IMG/VR virus record: IMGVR_UViG_3300025097_000014
Coordinates: 1-41,753 of that record
Source: a virus
DNA: 41,753 nucleotides
Direction: 5' to 3' (one strand)
Shown: piece by piece, positions 17,123 through 23,859 of the stretch
Numbering within the stretch: position 1 is the first letter of the stretch
Layout of the letters: each line of letters begins with the position of its first letter
The notes under the pieces: model-generated
Databases searched by the model: none
Seen by the model: only the letters and a program-made list of their open reading frames with translations
Told to the model about the DNA's origin: nothing
Program-made: the position numbers and the translations under genes

Positions 17123-17500
17123 ATGGCACTCTCAGTTGCGCGATTTGAAAGCGACAAGCTTAAATATAAAACTGTTGTAGATACGGCTGCGCCCACCACA
17201 GCGACCACAGATGTTACCCAAGACAATGGGAAGCTATACTCAATAGATGTGGAGAATGGTTCGGCATCTACTGTGGCTTTTGTTAAGATCACTCTAACCG
17301 ATGTTGTTGACGGGGTTATCCCAGGCACCACACACCCGGACATTGTAGTCATGTGTCCCACAAGCGCTAATGTTCGATGGAAGATGCCTGACGGAATCAC
17401 GTTTACCAAGCTTAGCTATTGGACAGTAAGCGACCCTGGTGTTTCATCTACTGGCGCAGTCAGTGGCGGAAACGTAAAGGTCACATTCGTTACTTCTTGA
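17123..17500 (+). CDS. small beta-sandwich protein, family A copy 1
   Basis: This is a 125-residue protein with the N-terminus MALSVARF, a central segment with the pattern P-G-T-x-x-P-D, then MPDGITFTKLSYWTV. The same order occurs in the product at 18106 (MALKGTRF; VGTSTPQ; LPSGFAFTNLHFWAT), so the two are paralogs. The beta-rich, Thr/Ser/Val-heavy composition suggests a decoration or fibre-accessory subunit. It pairs with the gene at 17510, and the pair recurs at 18106/18475. Confidence 0.65.
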   Translation: MALSVARFESDKLKYKTVVDTAAPTTATTDVTQDNGKLYSIDVENGSASTVAFVKITLTDVVDGVIPGTTHPDIVVMCPTSANVRWKMPDGITFTKLSYWTVSDPGVSSTGAVSGGNVKVTFVTS

Positions 17501-17509
17501 GGTGTAAAG

Positions 17510-17893
17510 ATGACTGTAACTGCTGGAACTGTTGCCGATGCGTTGGCTGGCGTTTTGATCACAGATGCAGACGCGAAGAGTACATCTGAGCCGGATGTCT
17601 TTGGTGGAGTGAGCATCGTGTATACCGTTGAAGTCGACAACACGGCCAACGCGAGCCAGGCCCAATACCTGAAAATCCACAACGCTGCCTCAGGGACATC
17701 CAGCAATGTAAAGGCAGAGTCGGTCTTCTATATTCCTGCTGGTGAAATAGTAACTTACGTCTGTGATACTGGAACAACATACGGCACTGGTGTCACATTT
17801 TGGGTTACTCAGACCCAGGCCAGCTATGATGGTAGCACTGAAGCCCAGAGCAACCCAAGCAGCACCGTTTCAGCCAAGTTGCTTGGAACCTGA
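17510..17893 (+). CDS. small beta-sandwich protein, family B copy 1
   Basis: This is a 127-residue protein starting 9 bp after its family A partner. VEVDNTANASQAQYLKIH and the later YIPAGEIVTYV align with IDNTANPDPVYAKLK and YAAAGSVVTYA of the protein at 18475, which identifies the pair as paralogs. It also shares a general layout with family A (hydrophobic strand, loop, aromatic FW turn), so all four may descend from one ancestor. No enzyme motif is present; a structural role is inferred. Confidence 0.65.
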   Translation: MTVTAGTVADALAGVLITDADAKSTSEPDVFGGVSIVYTVEVDNTANASQAQYLKIHNAASGTSSNVKAESVFYIPAGEIVTYVCDTGTTYGTGVTFWVTQTQASYDGSTEAQSNPSSTVSAKLLGT

Positions 17894-17904
17894 CGGAGAA
17901 AATC

Positions 17905-18096
17905 ATGAAGGCACTATTCACGTCTCTCTTTGACTCCCAAAAACGCATTTCCTGGCGTCGTTTGGCGGTTCTTGCCCTGGGCACGGGGCTTCTCATGATG
18001 GGAATGCTCGACTCAGCCCAGTGGCTCTATCTTGGCCTTGCCTACATCGCTGGTGACAGTGCTGAGAAGGCCATGGCCGCTCTCAGCAAGAAGTAG
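17905..18096 (+). CDS. small membrane protein, holin candidate
   Basis: This 63-residue protein has a basic N-terminus (SQKRISWRRL) followed by a hydrophobic stretch from about residue 20 to 50 (LAVLALGTGLLMMGML, then WLYLGLAYIAG), long enough for one or two membrane helices, and a short charged tail. It sits between the two copies of the A/B beta-sandwich pair, 11 bp and 9 bp from its neighbours. Size and topology fit a class II-like holin, but small phage membrane proteins are often unrelated to lysis, so the call is tentative. Confidence 0.55.
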   Translation: MKALFTSLFDSQKRISWRRLAVLALGTGLLMMGMLDSAQWLYLGLAYIAGDSAEKAMAALSKK

Positions 18097-18105
18097 GTTC
18101 GATGA

Positions 18106-18468
18106 ATGGCATTGAAGGGCACCAGATTTCATGGAACTGCGGTATCCTACCGAGTCATTTACCAGGGTGATGCGAATGCTACATTGAACAAAAATGTAGC
18201 AGATGTAGATGGCACGTTGAAATCTGTGATTGTTGAGACCGGTGTAAAGAGCGATGCATATCTAAAGCTTTTCGACGGCAGTGCTCCTATTGTCGGAACA
18301 TCTACACCTCAGCTTATCTTTAGATGTCCGAAAGGAATGACTCAGGTATTTGAACTCCCGAGCGGATTTGCGTTCACTAACCTACACTTCTGGGCAACAA
18401 AAAACGCGAATCCTCTTGATGTTATAAATCCTGAATCAACAACTAAAGTCACTCTTCTTGTTGGCTAA
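18106..18468 (+). CDS. small beta-sandwich protein, family A copy 2
   Basis: This 120-residue paralog of the product at 17123 shares the MAL..RF start, a central acidic and Val-rich strand, GTSTPQ, and the aromatic turn GFAFTNLHFWA. The local DNA is AT-richer than its neighbours (for example many AAA, ACA and CTT codons), which may mean that this copy was acquired separately rather than arising by simple tandem duplication. It lies 6 bp before its family B partner. Confidence 0.65.
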   Translation: MALKGTRFHGTAVSYRVIYQGDANATLNKNVADVDGTLKSVIVETGVKSDAYLKLFDGSAPIVGTSTPQLIFRCPKGMTQVFELPSGFAFTNLHFWATKNANPLDVINPESTTKVTLLVG

Positions 18469-18474
18469 CTGAGT

Positions 18475-18858
18475 ATGGCGTTTCTTAAAACAAATTTAGC
18501 TGACCAAAAATCACTCGCTGGTTTGCTTATTGTCGCACCTGATTTGACTGAAAACCCAGAGTTACTCATCACTGGAAATGTGGCGGGTTCGTTCTATTTG
18601 GTCCGCATTGACAATACTGCAAACCCAGATCCGGTGTACGCAAAGCTAAAGGATGGTGTAGCAGTATCGCCCGGCACTGACCATCCAGATTGGATCTTCT
18701 ATGCTGCTGCCGGCTCCGTGGTCACCTATGCTATCCCGCTTGGTGCTTCATATTCCGCAGGGCTGTCCCTTTGGTGTGTTCTTGGTGCAGAGTCAACGGG
18801 TGGTGACTCTAACAATGGGCCGACGAACGATGTCATTGTTCGCATCGTAGCAAATTGA
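18475..18858 (+). CDS. small beta-sandwich protein, family B copy 2
   Basis: This 127-residue paralog of the product at 17510 shares the IDNTANP motif near residue 43 and AAAGSVVTYAIP near residue 80. It also carries PGTDHPD, a loop otherwise seen in family A copy 1 (PGTTHPD), supporting a common origin for both families. Its stop overlaps the start of the next gene (TGATG), which links the virion-protein run to the membrane/lysis cassette in one transcript. Confidence 0.65.
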   Translation: MAFLKTNLADQKSLAGLLIVAPDLTENPELLITGNVAGSFYLVRIDNTANPDPVYAKLKDGVAVSPGTDHPDWIFYAAAGSVVTYAIPLGASYSAGLSLWCVLGAESTGGDSNNGPTNDVIVRIVAN

Positions 18859-19118
18859 TGGTTGAAGCAGACAAAATAATCAGCATTATTACGCTGATTG
18901 GAGCAGCAGTGCTTGCAGCATCGTTCGGCAAGAGCAAGTGGTGCCAATTCAAGCGGAGGGGAGTTCAAGAACCCCCCAAGAATACTGCTGCTGATGTTGC
19001 TCGCGAAACTGTGCAGCAAACTTTTGAAGAAGAAGTAGCCCATGTCAATGCAGCAGTAGGGGGGGATGACCCTGCTGGTGATTTGGCAGACCAGGGCAAT
19101 GCGCGGAGAAGACGTTGA
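18858..19118 (+). CDS. small membrane-anchored protein in the lysis-type cassette
   Basis: This is an 86-residue protein; ATG 18858 overlaps the previous stop as TGATG. Residues about 7-25 (IISIITLIGAAVLAASFG) form one membrane helix, followed by a basic stretch and a long acidic, helical tail (TAADVARETVQQTFEEEV) ending in four Arg. The layout of an N-terminal anchor plus helical periplasmic or cytoplasmic domain is common among holin, antiholin and spanin-like proteins. Function is not assigned. Confidence 0.6.
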   Translation: MVEADKIISIITLIGAAVLAASFGKSKWCQFKRRGVQEPPKNTAADVARETVQQTFEEEVAHVNAAVGGDDPAGDLADQGNARRRR

Positions 19119-19555
19119 TTCTCTTCCTCCTAACGCTGGTGGGTTTAGCGGCAGAGCCAATCTCCCGACCTGAGCCCGTTGAACGGGTTGATGGGGAGTG
19201 TTTGAAGGTTTACCCTCTAAGGACGGGGCAACCACTTCCCACTCCGATTGCCTCACCATCTGGCAGTTCTCCGTGTTCCGCAGTGGTTGTCCCTCTTTCT
19301 GATTATGCGGACTTGCTCGCTACAGAGAAATGGGCCAAAGCGATCTCGTCACAATATCGTATCGATACAACGGCTTTAGAAGCCGACCTTGAATGGTACA
19401 AAAAGAAACTTGAAGAAGAATCTAAACCACCCCCATTCCTTGAAAGACCAGGAACACAGCGCTGGTTTGGTAGACTGGAGACACTGGTAACCGTTGGAGT
19501 CGTTGCTGCTGGCCTTGGCGCTGCTTATCAATATGGTAGCGGAGGATTTAGATGA
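19115..19555 (+). CDS. exported protein with C-terminal membrane helix; lysis-cassette member
   Basis: This 146-residue frame starts at TTG 19115, overlapping the previous stop as TTGA. Residues 1-13 (MILFLLTLVGLAA) look like a short signal peptide or anchor. Two Cys follow in the middle, then a helical, charged region (ALEADLEWYKKKLEEESK) and a hydrophobic segment near the C-terminus (VTVGVVAAGLGAAYQYG). The domain between two membrane-type segments and the coiled coil suggest a spanin-like or envelope-spanning role. The non-ATG start is supported mainly by the overlap, as there is no better candidate. Confidence 0.55.
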   Translation: MILFLLTLVGLAAEPISRPEPVERVDGECLKVYPLRTGQPLPTPIASPSGSSPCSAVVVPLSDYADLLATEKWAKAISSQYRIDTTALEADLEWYKKKLEEESKPPPFLERPGTQRWFGRLETLVTVGVVAAGLGAAYQYGSGGFR

Positions 19556-19755
19556 AAGGGTTTTTCGACACAAAGATGATCATCTTTGGCATCACTACGG
19601 TATTTCTTGCAGGTGGTGGCTGGATGTCTTTGGGCTCGCTCGGAGACCGGGTGACCAAGCTTGAAGACAAGCAAGACATTGTTGGTGGGGACATCCGAAC
19701 CATGATGAAGAACCAAGCCAAGATGTGCCACGCCCTTAAAGTCGACTGCCAGTGA
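19552..19755 (+). CDS. small membrane protein with coiled-coil tail (spanin- or holin-like)
   Basis: This is a 67-residue protein; its ATG overlaps the previous stop as ATGA. Residues about 8-25 (KMIIFGITTVFLAGGGWM) form a membrane helix; SLGDRVTKLEDKQDIVGGDIRTMMKNQ is a heptad-like coiled coil, and the tail contains two Cys. This plan is common for inner-membrane spanin subunits and for small phage membrane proteins next to the endolysin. It immediately precedes the YkuD-like gene, with which it overlaps (GTGA). Confidence 0.6.
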   Translation: MKGFFDTKMIIFGITTVFLAGGGWMSLGSLGDRVTKLEDKQDIVGGDIRTMMKNQAKMCHALKVDCQ

Positions 19756-20327
19756 AGCCATTCCTGCTCGATTATGTTGAGTCTCTGGGCCACGCAGTAT
19801 TCACTGAAGGCATCTACAATCTCAACATCGTGGGCATCCGAACGAAAGAGAGCAGCGCTAATACATTCGATGACCGGATGTGTGTTGTCTTTCGAGACGA
19901 ACTGGGCTGGATCACTCGAACCTGGCCATGTACCACAGACCCTGGGCAATACTGGCGAGACAACCCCAGCAACGTGGCTGGCACCGCCATCCTTGTTCCC
20001 GGCCAGTACAGGGGTGTGTACAAGATTGGAAGGCACCGGGGCCAGTATGATGCCTTGGTCCAGCGTGGGTCAGCCGTAAAGGTCTACAGGGACGCCAACA
20101 AGGACGAGGTCTTGGACCATGACCCAGAATCAATCGAAGAGGGGTTCTTTGGGATAAATATCCACCAAGCCGGGCAAAACTCCACCGAAGTCAACAAGTG
20201 GAGTGCAGGCTGCCAAGTGTTCGCCAACAAGGACGACTTCGAGGAGTTCATGAGCATCTGCTATGCTGCTTGTAACAAGTGGGGTGATGGTTTCAGCTAC
20301 ACCCTCATTGACGAACCGGCAGCCTAA
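19752..20327 (+). CDS. L,D-transpeptidase (YkuD)-like protein, possible cell-wall enzyme
   Basis: This 191-residue protein starts at GTG overlapping the previous stop. H138 followed by S151-A-G-C154 (IHQAG...WSAGCQVF) matches the H...S-x-G-C signature of the YkuD-like cysteine L,D-transpeptidase fold, which acts on peptidoglycan stem peptides. No signal peptide is present, so export would rely on a holin or on release at lysis. The position, surrounded by small membrane proteins, is that normally held by an endolysin. Known YkuD enzymes make cross-links; a phage member might instead cleave them. The reaction is therefore not settled. Confidence 0.6.
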   Translation: MKPFLLDYVESLGHAVFTEGIYNLNIVGIRTKESSANTFDDRMCVVFRDELGWITRTWPCTTDPGQYWRDNPSNVAGTAILVPGQYRGVYKIGRHRGQYDALVQRGSAVKVYRDANKDEVLDHDPESIEEGFFGINIHQAGQNSTEVNKWSAGCQVFANKDDFEEFMSICYAACNKWGDGFSYTLIDEPAA

Positions 20328-20581
20328 TGGAACAAGAAGTCCTAACCGATAGTGCCAGCAGTGTGGTTACCGCATTGCTGGAGTACGGAGCGATGGGCAT
20401 CTTTGCCATCTACTTGATCGTCACCAACTGGTTTGCCCAGAAGCGCATTGACCGCATGACGGGCACTATTGCGACCCAGTTGACGGAGCAGACTTCTAAG
20501 CTCGACGCGATCATCAAGAGCAAAGAAGAAGACAAGCTCAAGAAAGACATCGCCAAGATGATTGAGAACAAGGACGGATAA
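20327..20581 (+). CDS. small membrane protein with coiled-coil tail, end of the lysis-type cassette
   Basis: This 84-residue protein starts at an ATG overlapping the previous stop (TAATG). Residues about 17-37 (LLEYGAMGIFAIYLIVTNWF) form one membrane helix; the rest is a strongly charged coiled coil rich in Lys, Glu and Asp. The topology fits an inner-membrane spanin or a holin partner. It is the last plus-strand gene before the convergent region at 20583. Confidence 0.6.
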   Translation: MEQEVLTDSASSVVTALLEYGAMGIFAIYLIVTNWFAQKRIDRMTGTIATQLTEQTSKLDAIIKSKEEDKLKKDIAKMIENKDG

Positions 20582-20582
20582 A

Positions 20583-20666
20583 CCCCATCCCCCCCGCCCG
20601 GTGGGAACCGATCCGGCTGCTCGCCTCCATGCGAGCTACTCATTTGGTGTGGACGAGGGGGTGGGG
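20583..20666. terminator. structured convergent region, possible bidirectional terminator
   Basis: The 89-bp gap between converging operons holds a perfect hairpin, GCTCGC (20619-20624) with GCGAGC (20631-20636). It sits inside a longer stem where CCCCA and CCCCC (20583-20595) can pair with GGGGG and TGGGG (20657-20666) across one bulge. No U-tract follows on either strand, so this may be a factor-dependent terminator or a 3'-end protective structure. Confidence 0.4.
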
Positions 20667-20670
20667 AGAC

Positions 20671-20859
20671 TTAGTTCTTCTGCTTCAGTCCGTAGTTATC
20701 CTTGGCCCAGCCATCTCCTTTGAGGGCAAAAGAGCCAGCACTGATTCGTTTTTTCATGTCTTCAGAGCATTGTTTGCAGAATGGTGGGGGGTCTCCGCGT
20801 TTTTGCAGCCGCTCTTTTTTCTGGCCGCAGCTTTCACACTGGTACTCATACAGTGGCAT
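20671..20859 (-). CDS. FmdB-type mini zinc-ribbon protein
   Basis: This is a 62-residue protein. ATG 20859 gives MPLYEYQCESCG, the hallmark start of FmdB-family zinc ribbons, and the second zinc knuckle follows as CKQC near residue 30. The lysine-rich tail (MKKRISAGS onward) could contact nucleic acid. GGGGG precedes the start. A longer frame from 20922 overlaps the neighbouring gene and is not needed. FmdB domains are putative regulators; the phage role is unknown. It overlaps a second zinc-ribbon gene by 14 nt. Confidence 0.75.
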   Translation of the reverse strand: MPLYEYQCESCGQKKERLQKRGDPPPFCKQCSEDMKKRISAGSFALKGDGWAKDNYGLKQKN

Positions 20860-20980
20860 GCTGGCCCCCAACATCGACTGGCTCGCCTGGCCCTTCGCAT
20901 TCGGGGCAGTTGAGTTCACCAAACCAGATGTAGCCGCACTCGATGCAGCATCGCCGGTAGAGCTTTATGACCTTAGCCAT
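20846..20980 (-). CDS. 44-residue zinc-ribbon microprotein
   Basis: ATG 20980 follows AAGGA with a 6-nt spacer. The short product has two zinc knuckles, CCIECGYIWF and CPEC, spaced like a rubredoxin-type or FmdB-type ribbon, and ends HATV. It is only 14 bp from the tRNA gene and overlaps the FmdB-like gene, so the two mini zinc ribbons are probably translated from one mRNA. The clear ribosome binding site and conserved knuckles make it convincing despite its size. Function is unknown. Confidence 0.65.
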   Translation of the reverse strand: MAKVIKLYRRCCIECGYIWFGELNCPECEGPGEPVDVGGQHATV

Positions 20981-20994
20981 GTTTATCCTTAGGG

Positions 20995-21067
20995 CTGGGG
21001 CGGGTGGACTCGAACCACCAACCTTCCGGGTAACAACCGGATGCGCTGCCAGTTGCGCTACACCCCA
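20995..21067 (-). tRNA. tRNA-Asn (anticodon GTT)
   Basis: The 73-nt minus-strand gene folds as a cloverleaf. Acceptor TGGGGTG pairs with CGCCCCA (one T-G pair), the D stem is GCGC/GCGC, anticodon stem TCCGG/CCGGA encloses loop TTGTTAC (anticodon GTT), and T stem GGTGG/CCACC encloses TTCGAGT. The discriminator is G, as expected for Asn. The 3' CCA is not encoded (the next bases are CCC), so the host must add it. Confidence 0.93.
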
Positions 21068-21271
21068 TCAGGTCTTGTACCGGGCATTCATCTCGATGCA
21101 CTCCCGGTAGTCAGCATAAGCTGAGCGCATCTCTTGGAGATGTCTGCTGGTATCAAGTCTTCGTTGATCCAGGGCCTTTAAGTAGGCCGCAGTCTTGATA
21201 ACTACCTTGACTGCGGCCACAAAGCTGAGTGGTTTACCGTCTTTGGCTGATAGCAATGACGGGTCATTCAC
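21068..21271 (-). CDS. unknown small helical protein
   Basis: This 67-residue protein starts at GTG 21271, overlapping the stop of the upstream gene. It is rich in Ala, Lys, Arg and Glu and predicted helical, with a hydrophobic segment (FVAAVKVVIKTAAYLKAL) that is more likely an amphipathic helix than a membrane span. It sits between the recombination genes and the tRNA; its last base abuts the tRNA 5' end. No family was recognised. Confidence 0.6.
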   Translation of the reverse strand: MNDPSLLSAKDGKPLSFVAAVKVVIKTAAYLKALDQRRLDTSRHLQEMRSAYADYRECIEMNARYKT

Positions 21272-21954
21272 TCTTGGATGTTGTCATCGAAATCAGCGGG
21301 AGTGGAGTCTGGGTCTGTACTCTGGGCACCTTCCATGAGGCTGTCTGCCTCTGGTGGAAGCTGGGGTGCTGTGGTCGTGACTGCATTTGAAGCCATCGCT
21401 CCAATCAGTTGCTTGAGCAGGCCCTTGAGTTCCTCGTCGTTTCCACCCTTGCTACTAAGGGCTTTCAGCAATTCCTTTGGAACCTCTGGGCTGGAGATGT
21501 TGACGTTCACGGCTGGTGCGCCGTTCTGGTACTGAAGCTCAGGCTTGTTGTCGAGGTCGACCCACTGTGTGGCCAAGAATAGGCGTTCATCGTTGGCCTT
21601 GTCGCGGCGGATGTCGACTTCGTAGTCTGAAATCTTCCACGTACCGTTGGGCTGACTATGAAGAATGGTCTTTTCCTGTCCCTCGATGGCTTTTCCAACC
21701 ATGTTTGACCATATCGCCTGGTCCACGTTTCCCATGAGTCCAGACAAAAGCCAGCTTGTATCGCCAATCTTCTTGCGGAAGTTAGCGCAGCGCTTCTTTG
21801 ACTTGGGCGGCAGGCTGTTGAGGCTCAGCACCTGATTTGCCACATCCAACAGGACGGTGGACTGCATAATCTTGCTGGTTCCATCGTCTGGCGTTTGTGT
21901 TGAACGGCTCTCAAAGGGGGTCTTTCTTTCTTGTGCCTGGTCGATAAGTCCCAT
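21268..21954 (-). CDS. unknown protein of the recombination operon
   Basis: This is a 228-residue protein with an acidic C-terminus (DSTPADFDDNIQE). Aromatic and basic residues in the middle (WLLSGL, TWKISDYEVDIRRDK) and the acidic tail recall single-strand-binding proteins in general layout, but no OB-fold signature is clear, so this is only a suggestion. It is 9 bp downstream of the RecT gene on the same transcript with AGGAGACC before the ATG. A recombination or DNA-handling accessory is inferred from context. Confidence 0.65.
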   Translation of the reverse strand: MGLIDQAQERKTPFESRSTQTPDDGTSKIMQSTVLLDVANQVLSLNSLPPKSKKRCANFRKKIGDTSWLLSGLMGNVDQAIWSNMVGKAIEGQEKTILHSQPNGTWKISDYEVDIRRDKANDERLFLATQWVDLDNKPELQYQNGAPAVNVNISSPEVPKELLKALSSKGGNDEELKGLLKQLIGAMASNAVTTTAPQLPPEADSLMEGAQSTDPDSTPADFDDNIQE

Positions 21955-21963
21955 GATGGTCTC

Positions 21964-22827
21964 CTAAATGTCTGCTGTTTGAGTGGCTGCAATATCAACC
22001 GCGTCAACCAAAGACGAGGCAACTGCTTCATTTGTAACAGGTGTGTTGTCGGTGAGTTCCTTGACGGACTCACTTAGTGCGCCCATTCCAGTAGACGCCT
22101 CATTCCCAATAATAACATTGGACGTGTTCGCAGCGGGCGCATCCTGTACCCCGTCTTGTTCAAATGCTTGAGAGCTTTTCTCATCCAGGTAGACGAGGCC
22201 GCGTGAAATAGCGTATCGAATACCGGTTTTTAGCGCCATCTCGACGGGCCATTGGCCCCACGGCGACCTCTTGCTGTTGCGCTTCCAGGCGTCTGAGTTG
22301 TTGCGGCGCTTTTCAATGTCCTTCTTGCGGACCACAACGAAGTCGCTGTTGCCGTCAGGGTAGTGCGCAACAACATACACGGCCTTCAGGTTTTCCCAGG
22401 TGGGTTCAAGTTCAAGGTCTGGAACGTGGACGATGTCGGGGTTCAGCCCTTCAGCAACCTCGAACCGCTCACCCTCAAGCACGAATCGAGCCCGAATACG
22501 GGTGCCGGTTCTCGACATTAGCTTTAGGTATCCGCGATGAGACACAAACCACTGCAACTGGTTTCCTCTTGGAAGCAGATACACGTCGGGAAGTGGGCCG
22601 CCTGGCATCAGTCCAGTCATGGCCGACATCGCAATAGCTTGGGCCACGGACGCAGGGTCACAACCATAAAGCTTGTCGTTTGCTTGTGCTGCCGACCGGA
22701 AAGCCAGCGCAACCTTGCCTGCGGCCTCCTGTCCTGATTGTGTGCCGAGTGTAGTGTTCAAAAACTCCGACGCCTTGTCTTCGACAATAGATCGAAACCG
22801 TAGTGCGGGTACGTTTGCTGATGCCAT
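21964..22827 (-). CDS. recT: RecT-family single-strand annealing protein
   Basis: This 287-residue protein has the RecT/Bet-like core: KVALAFRSAAQANDKLYGC, then AMTGLMPGGPLPDVYLLPRG and WFVSHRGYLKLMSRTG, the typical run from the ssDNA-binding helix into the beta sheet. RecT proteins anneal complementary strands on resected ends and work with a 5'-3' exonuclease; the partner exonuclease is encoded immediately upstream (22828-23748), with the RecT ATG abutting its stop. The C-terminal 80 residues are acidic and variable, as usual. This pair likely drives phage recombination, and perhaps the gene mosaicism seen in the right arm. Confidence 0.92.
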   Translation of the reverse strand: MASANVPALRFRSIVEDKASEFLNTTLGTQSGQEAAGKVALAFRSAAQANDKLYGCDPASVAQAIAMSAMTGLMPGGPLPDVYLLPRGNQLQWFVSHRGYLKLMSRTGTRIRARFVLEGERFEVAEGLNPDIVHVPDLELEPTWENLKAVYVVAHYPDGNSDFVVVRKKDIEKRRNNSDAWKRNSKRSPWGQWPVEMALKTGIRYAISRGLVYLDEKSSQAFEQDGVQDAPAANTSNVIIGNEASTGMGALSESVKELTDNTPVTNEAVASSLVDAVDIAATQTADI

Positions 22828-23748
22828 TTACTGTTCCTTTGGTTGATAGATAAATCGAAACTGACGACCCGCCTGCCCTACTTTCGAGCACTGCTCATAG
22901 ATTTCAGGATGTTCGTCTTTGAGTCGCTTGGAGTCAACGGTCACGCGGGGTTTTGTTTCAGCCCAGGTGCATACCCCCATGACGCCTTTATTTTCTCCAA
23001 TCCTTTCTTTGAGCAGATTTTCCTTCATTCGCTTGTCGGCCTCAAGCTCACTGATTTGGCGGCGAATGTCGAAGAGGTCATTGGCCAACGCCCTGTCCTC
23101 ATCTGTCGGATCGAGCAAGTCGATTGATGCTTGCTTCAGATGCTGACCAAGAGCAATCGAACAGCCCTTGGAGCTATCTACTTCTGGCGGGGTCATTGCA
23201 GTGATGTACTTTTCGTACCAGTCCCGCGCGTAGTCCACAATCTTCTTTTCCAGGCCCTCGTCCCGATGAAGGGTGAACACGCGAAACTCATCGGAGATTG
23301 TTGCAAACGCGGCAAGGTCTGTACGACTGTGGCCTGTCACCGCCATTTGCCAGAGGCATTGGGCTGCGTAGTATTGCGGAACATTGGGCGTTCCAGGCTG
23401 CCCCCACCCATCCTTAAATGTTCTGGTTGACTTGATTTCAACCAACCATTCTTCTTCGTCTTTTTTTGCAAATCGATCCGGCCTTGCGTGCATCCATGAC
23501 TCAGGCCCGATGATTGGGGTTTCTTCATATGCTGGACCGGGGGTAAGCTCGCAATCATTCTGCTTGCCATAGTAGTTTGCAATGGCCGGTTCAAGGATGT
23601 GGCCTCGTAGTGTGGCCCTGCTCCCCTTAGACGTTGTAAGACCCATAAGTCTGGCCCATACGTCCCACGGGCCAGCCCAAGGAGAGAGGCCAAGGATGGC
23701 GGCAATGCTGCTACTGCCGATGGTTGGTGCCTGTTGATCTGTAGTCAT
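22828..23748 (-). CDS. YqaJ-family phage exonuclease
   Basis: This 306-residue protein is a PD-(D/E)xK nuclease of the YqaJ viral recombinase type. It shows the N-terminal GSSSIAAILGLSPW motif, E53 in ILEPAIANYY, D91 in HARPDRF, and E104-I-K106 as the catalytic pair, then VPQYYAAQCLWQMAVTG. I chose ATG 23748 over the GTG at 23760 because GGTGGGG precedes it at good spacing. The enzyme probably resects double-strand ends for RecT. It is the first gene of the leftward operon reading from the divergent control region. Confidence 0.9.
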   Translation of the reverse strand: MTTDQQAPTIGSSSIAAILGLSPWAGPWDVWARLMGLTTSKGSRATLRGHILEPAIANYYGKQNDCELTPGPAYEETPIIGPESWMHARPDRFAKKDEEEWLVEIKSTRTFKDGWGQPGTPNVPQYYAAQCLWQMAVTGHSRTDLAAFATISDEFRVFTLHRDEGLEKKIVDYARDWYEKYITAMTPPEVDSSKGCSIALGQHLKQASIDLLDPTDEDRALANDLFDIRRQISELEADKRMKENLLKERIGENKGVMGVCTWAETKPRVTVDSKRLKDEHPEIYEQCSKVGQAGRQFRFIYQPKEQ

Positions 23749-23766
23749 GTCATTCCCCACCGAACG

Positions 23767-23840
23767 AAGCTACTCTTGCGGAGAAGTGATGTCAATACCA
23801 TCACCCTGAGTTGGACAAGTTTTGTCCGATATTGTATTTA
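23767..23840. promoter_or_regulatory. divergent promoter region between recombination operon and HTH regulator
   Basis: On the minus strand TTGACA (23795-23790) is followed 17 nt later by TAGCTT (23772-23767). On the plus strand TTGGAC (23811-23816) is followed 18 nt later by TATTTA (23835-23840). Both -10 boxes are weak matches. The arrangement between divergent genes, with a palindrome over the plus-strand -35 box, looks like a regulated switch. Confidence 0.4.
23813..23827. promoter_or_regulatory. palindromic operator candidate GGACAA-GTT-TTGTCC
   Basis: A perfect 6-bp inverted repeat with a 3-bp centre overlaps the putative plus-strand -35 box and lies 33 bp ahead of the HTH regulator gene. 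Size and symmetry fit a dimeric Cro/CI-type repressor site. The bound protein is probably the product of 23860-24126; this is inferred from position. Confidence 0.5.
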
Positions 23841-23859
23841 GTGTTGCAGGGGTGTTGTC

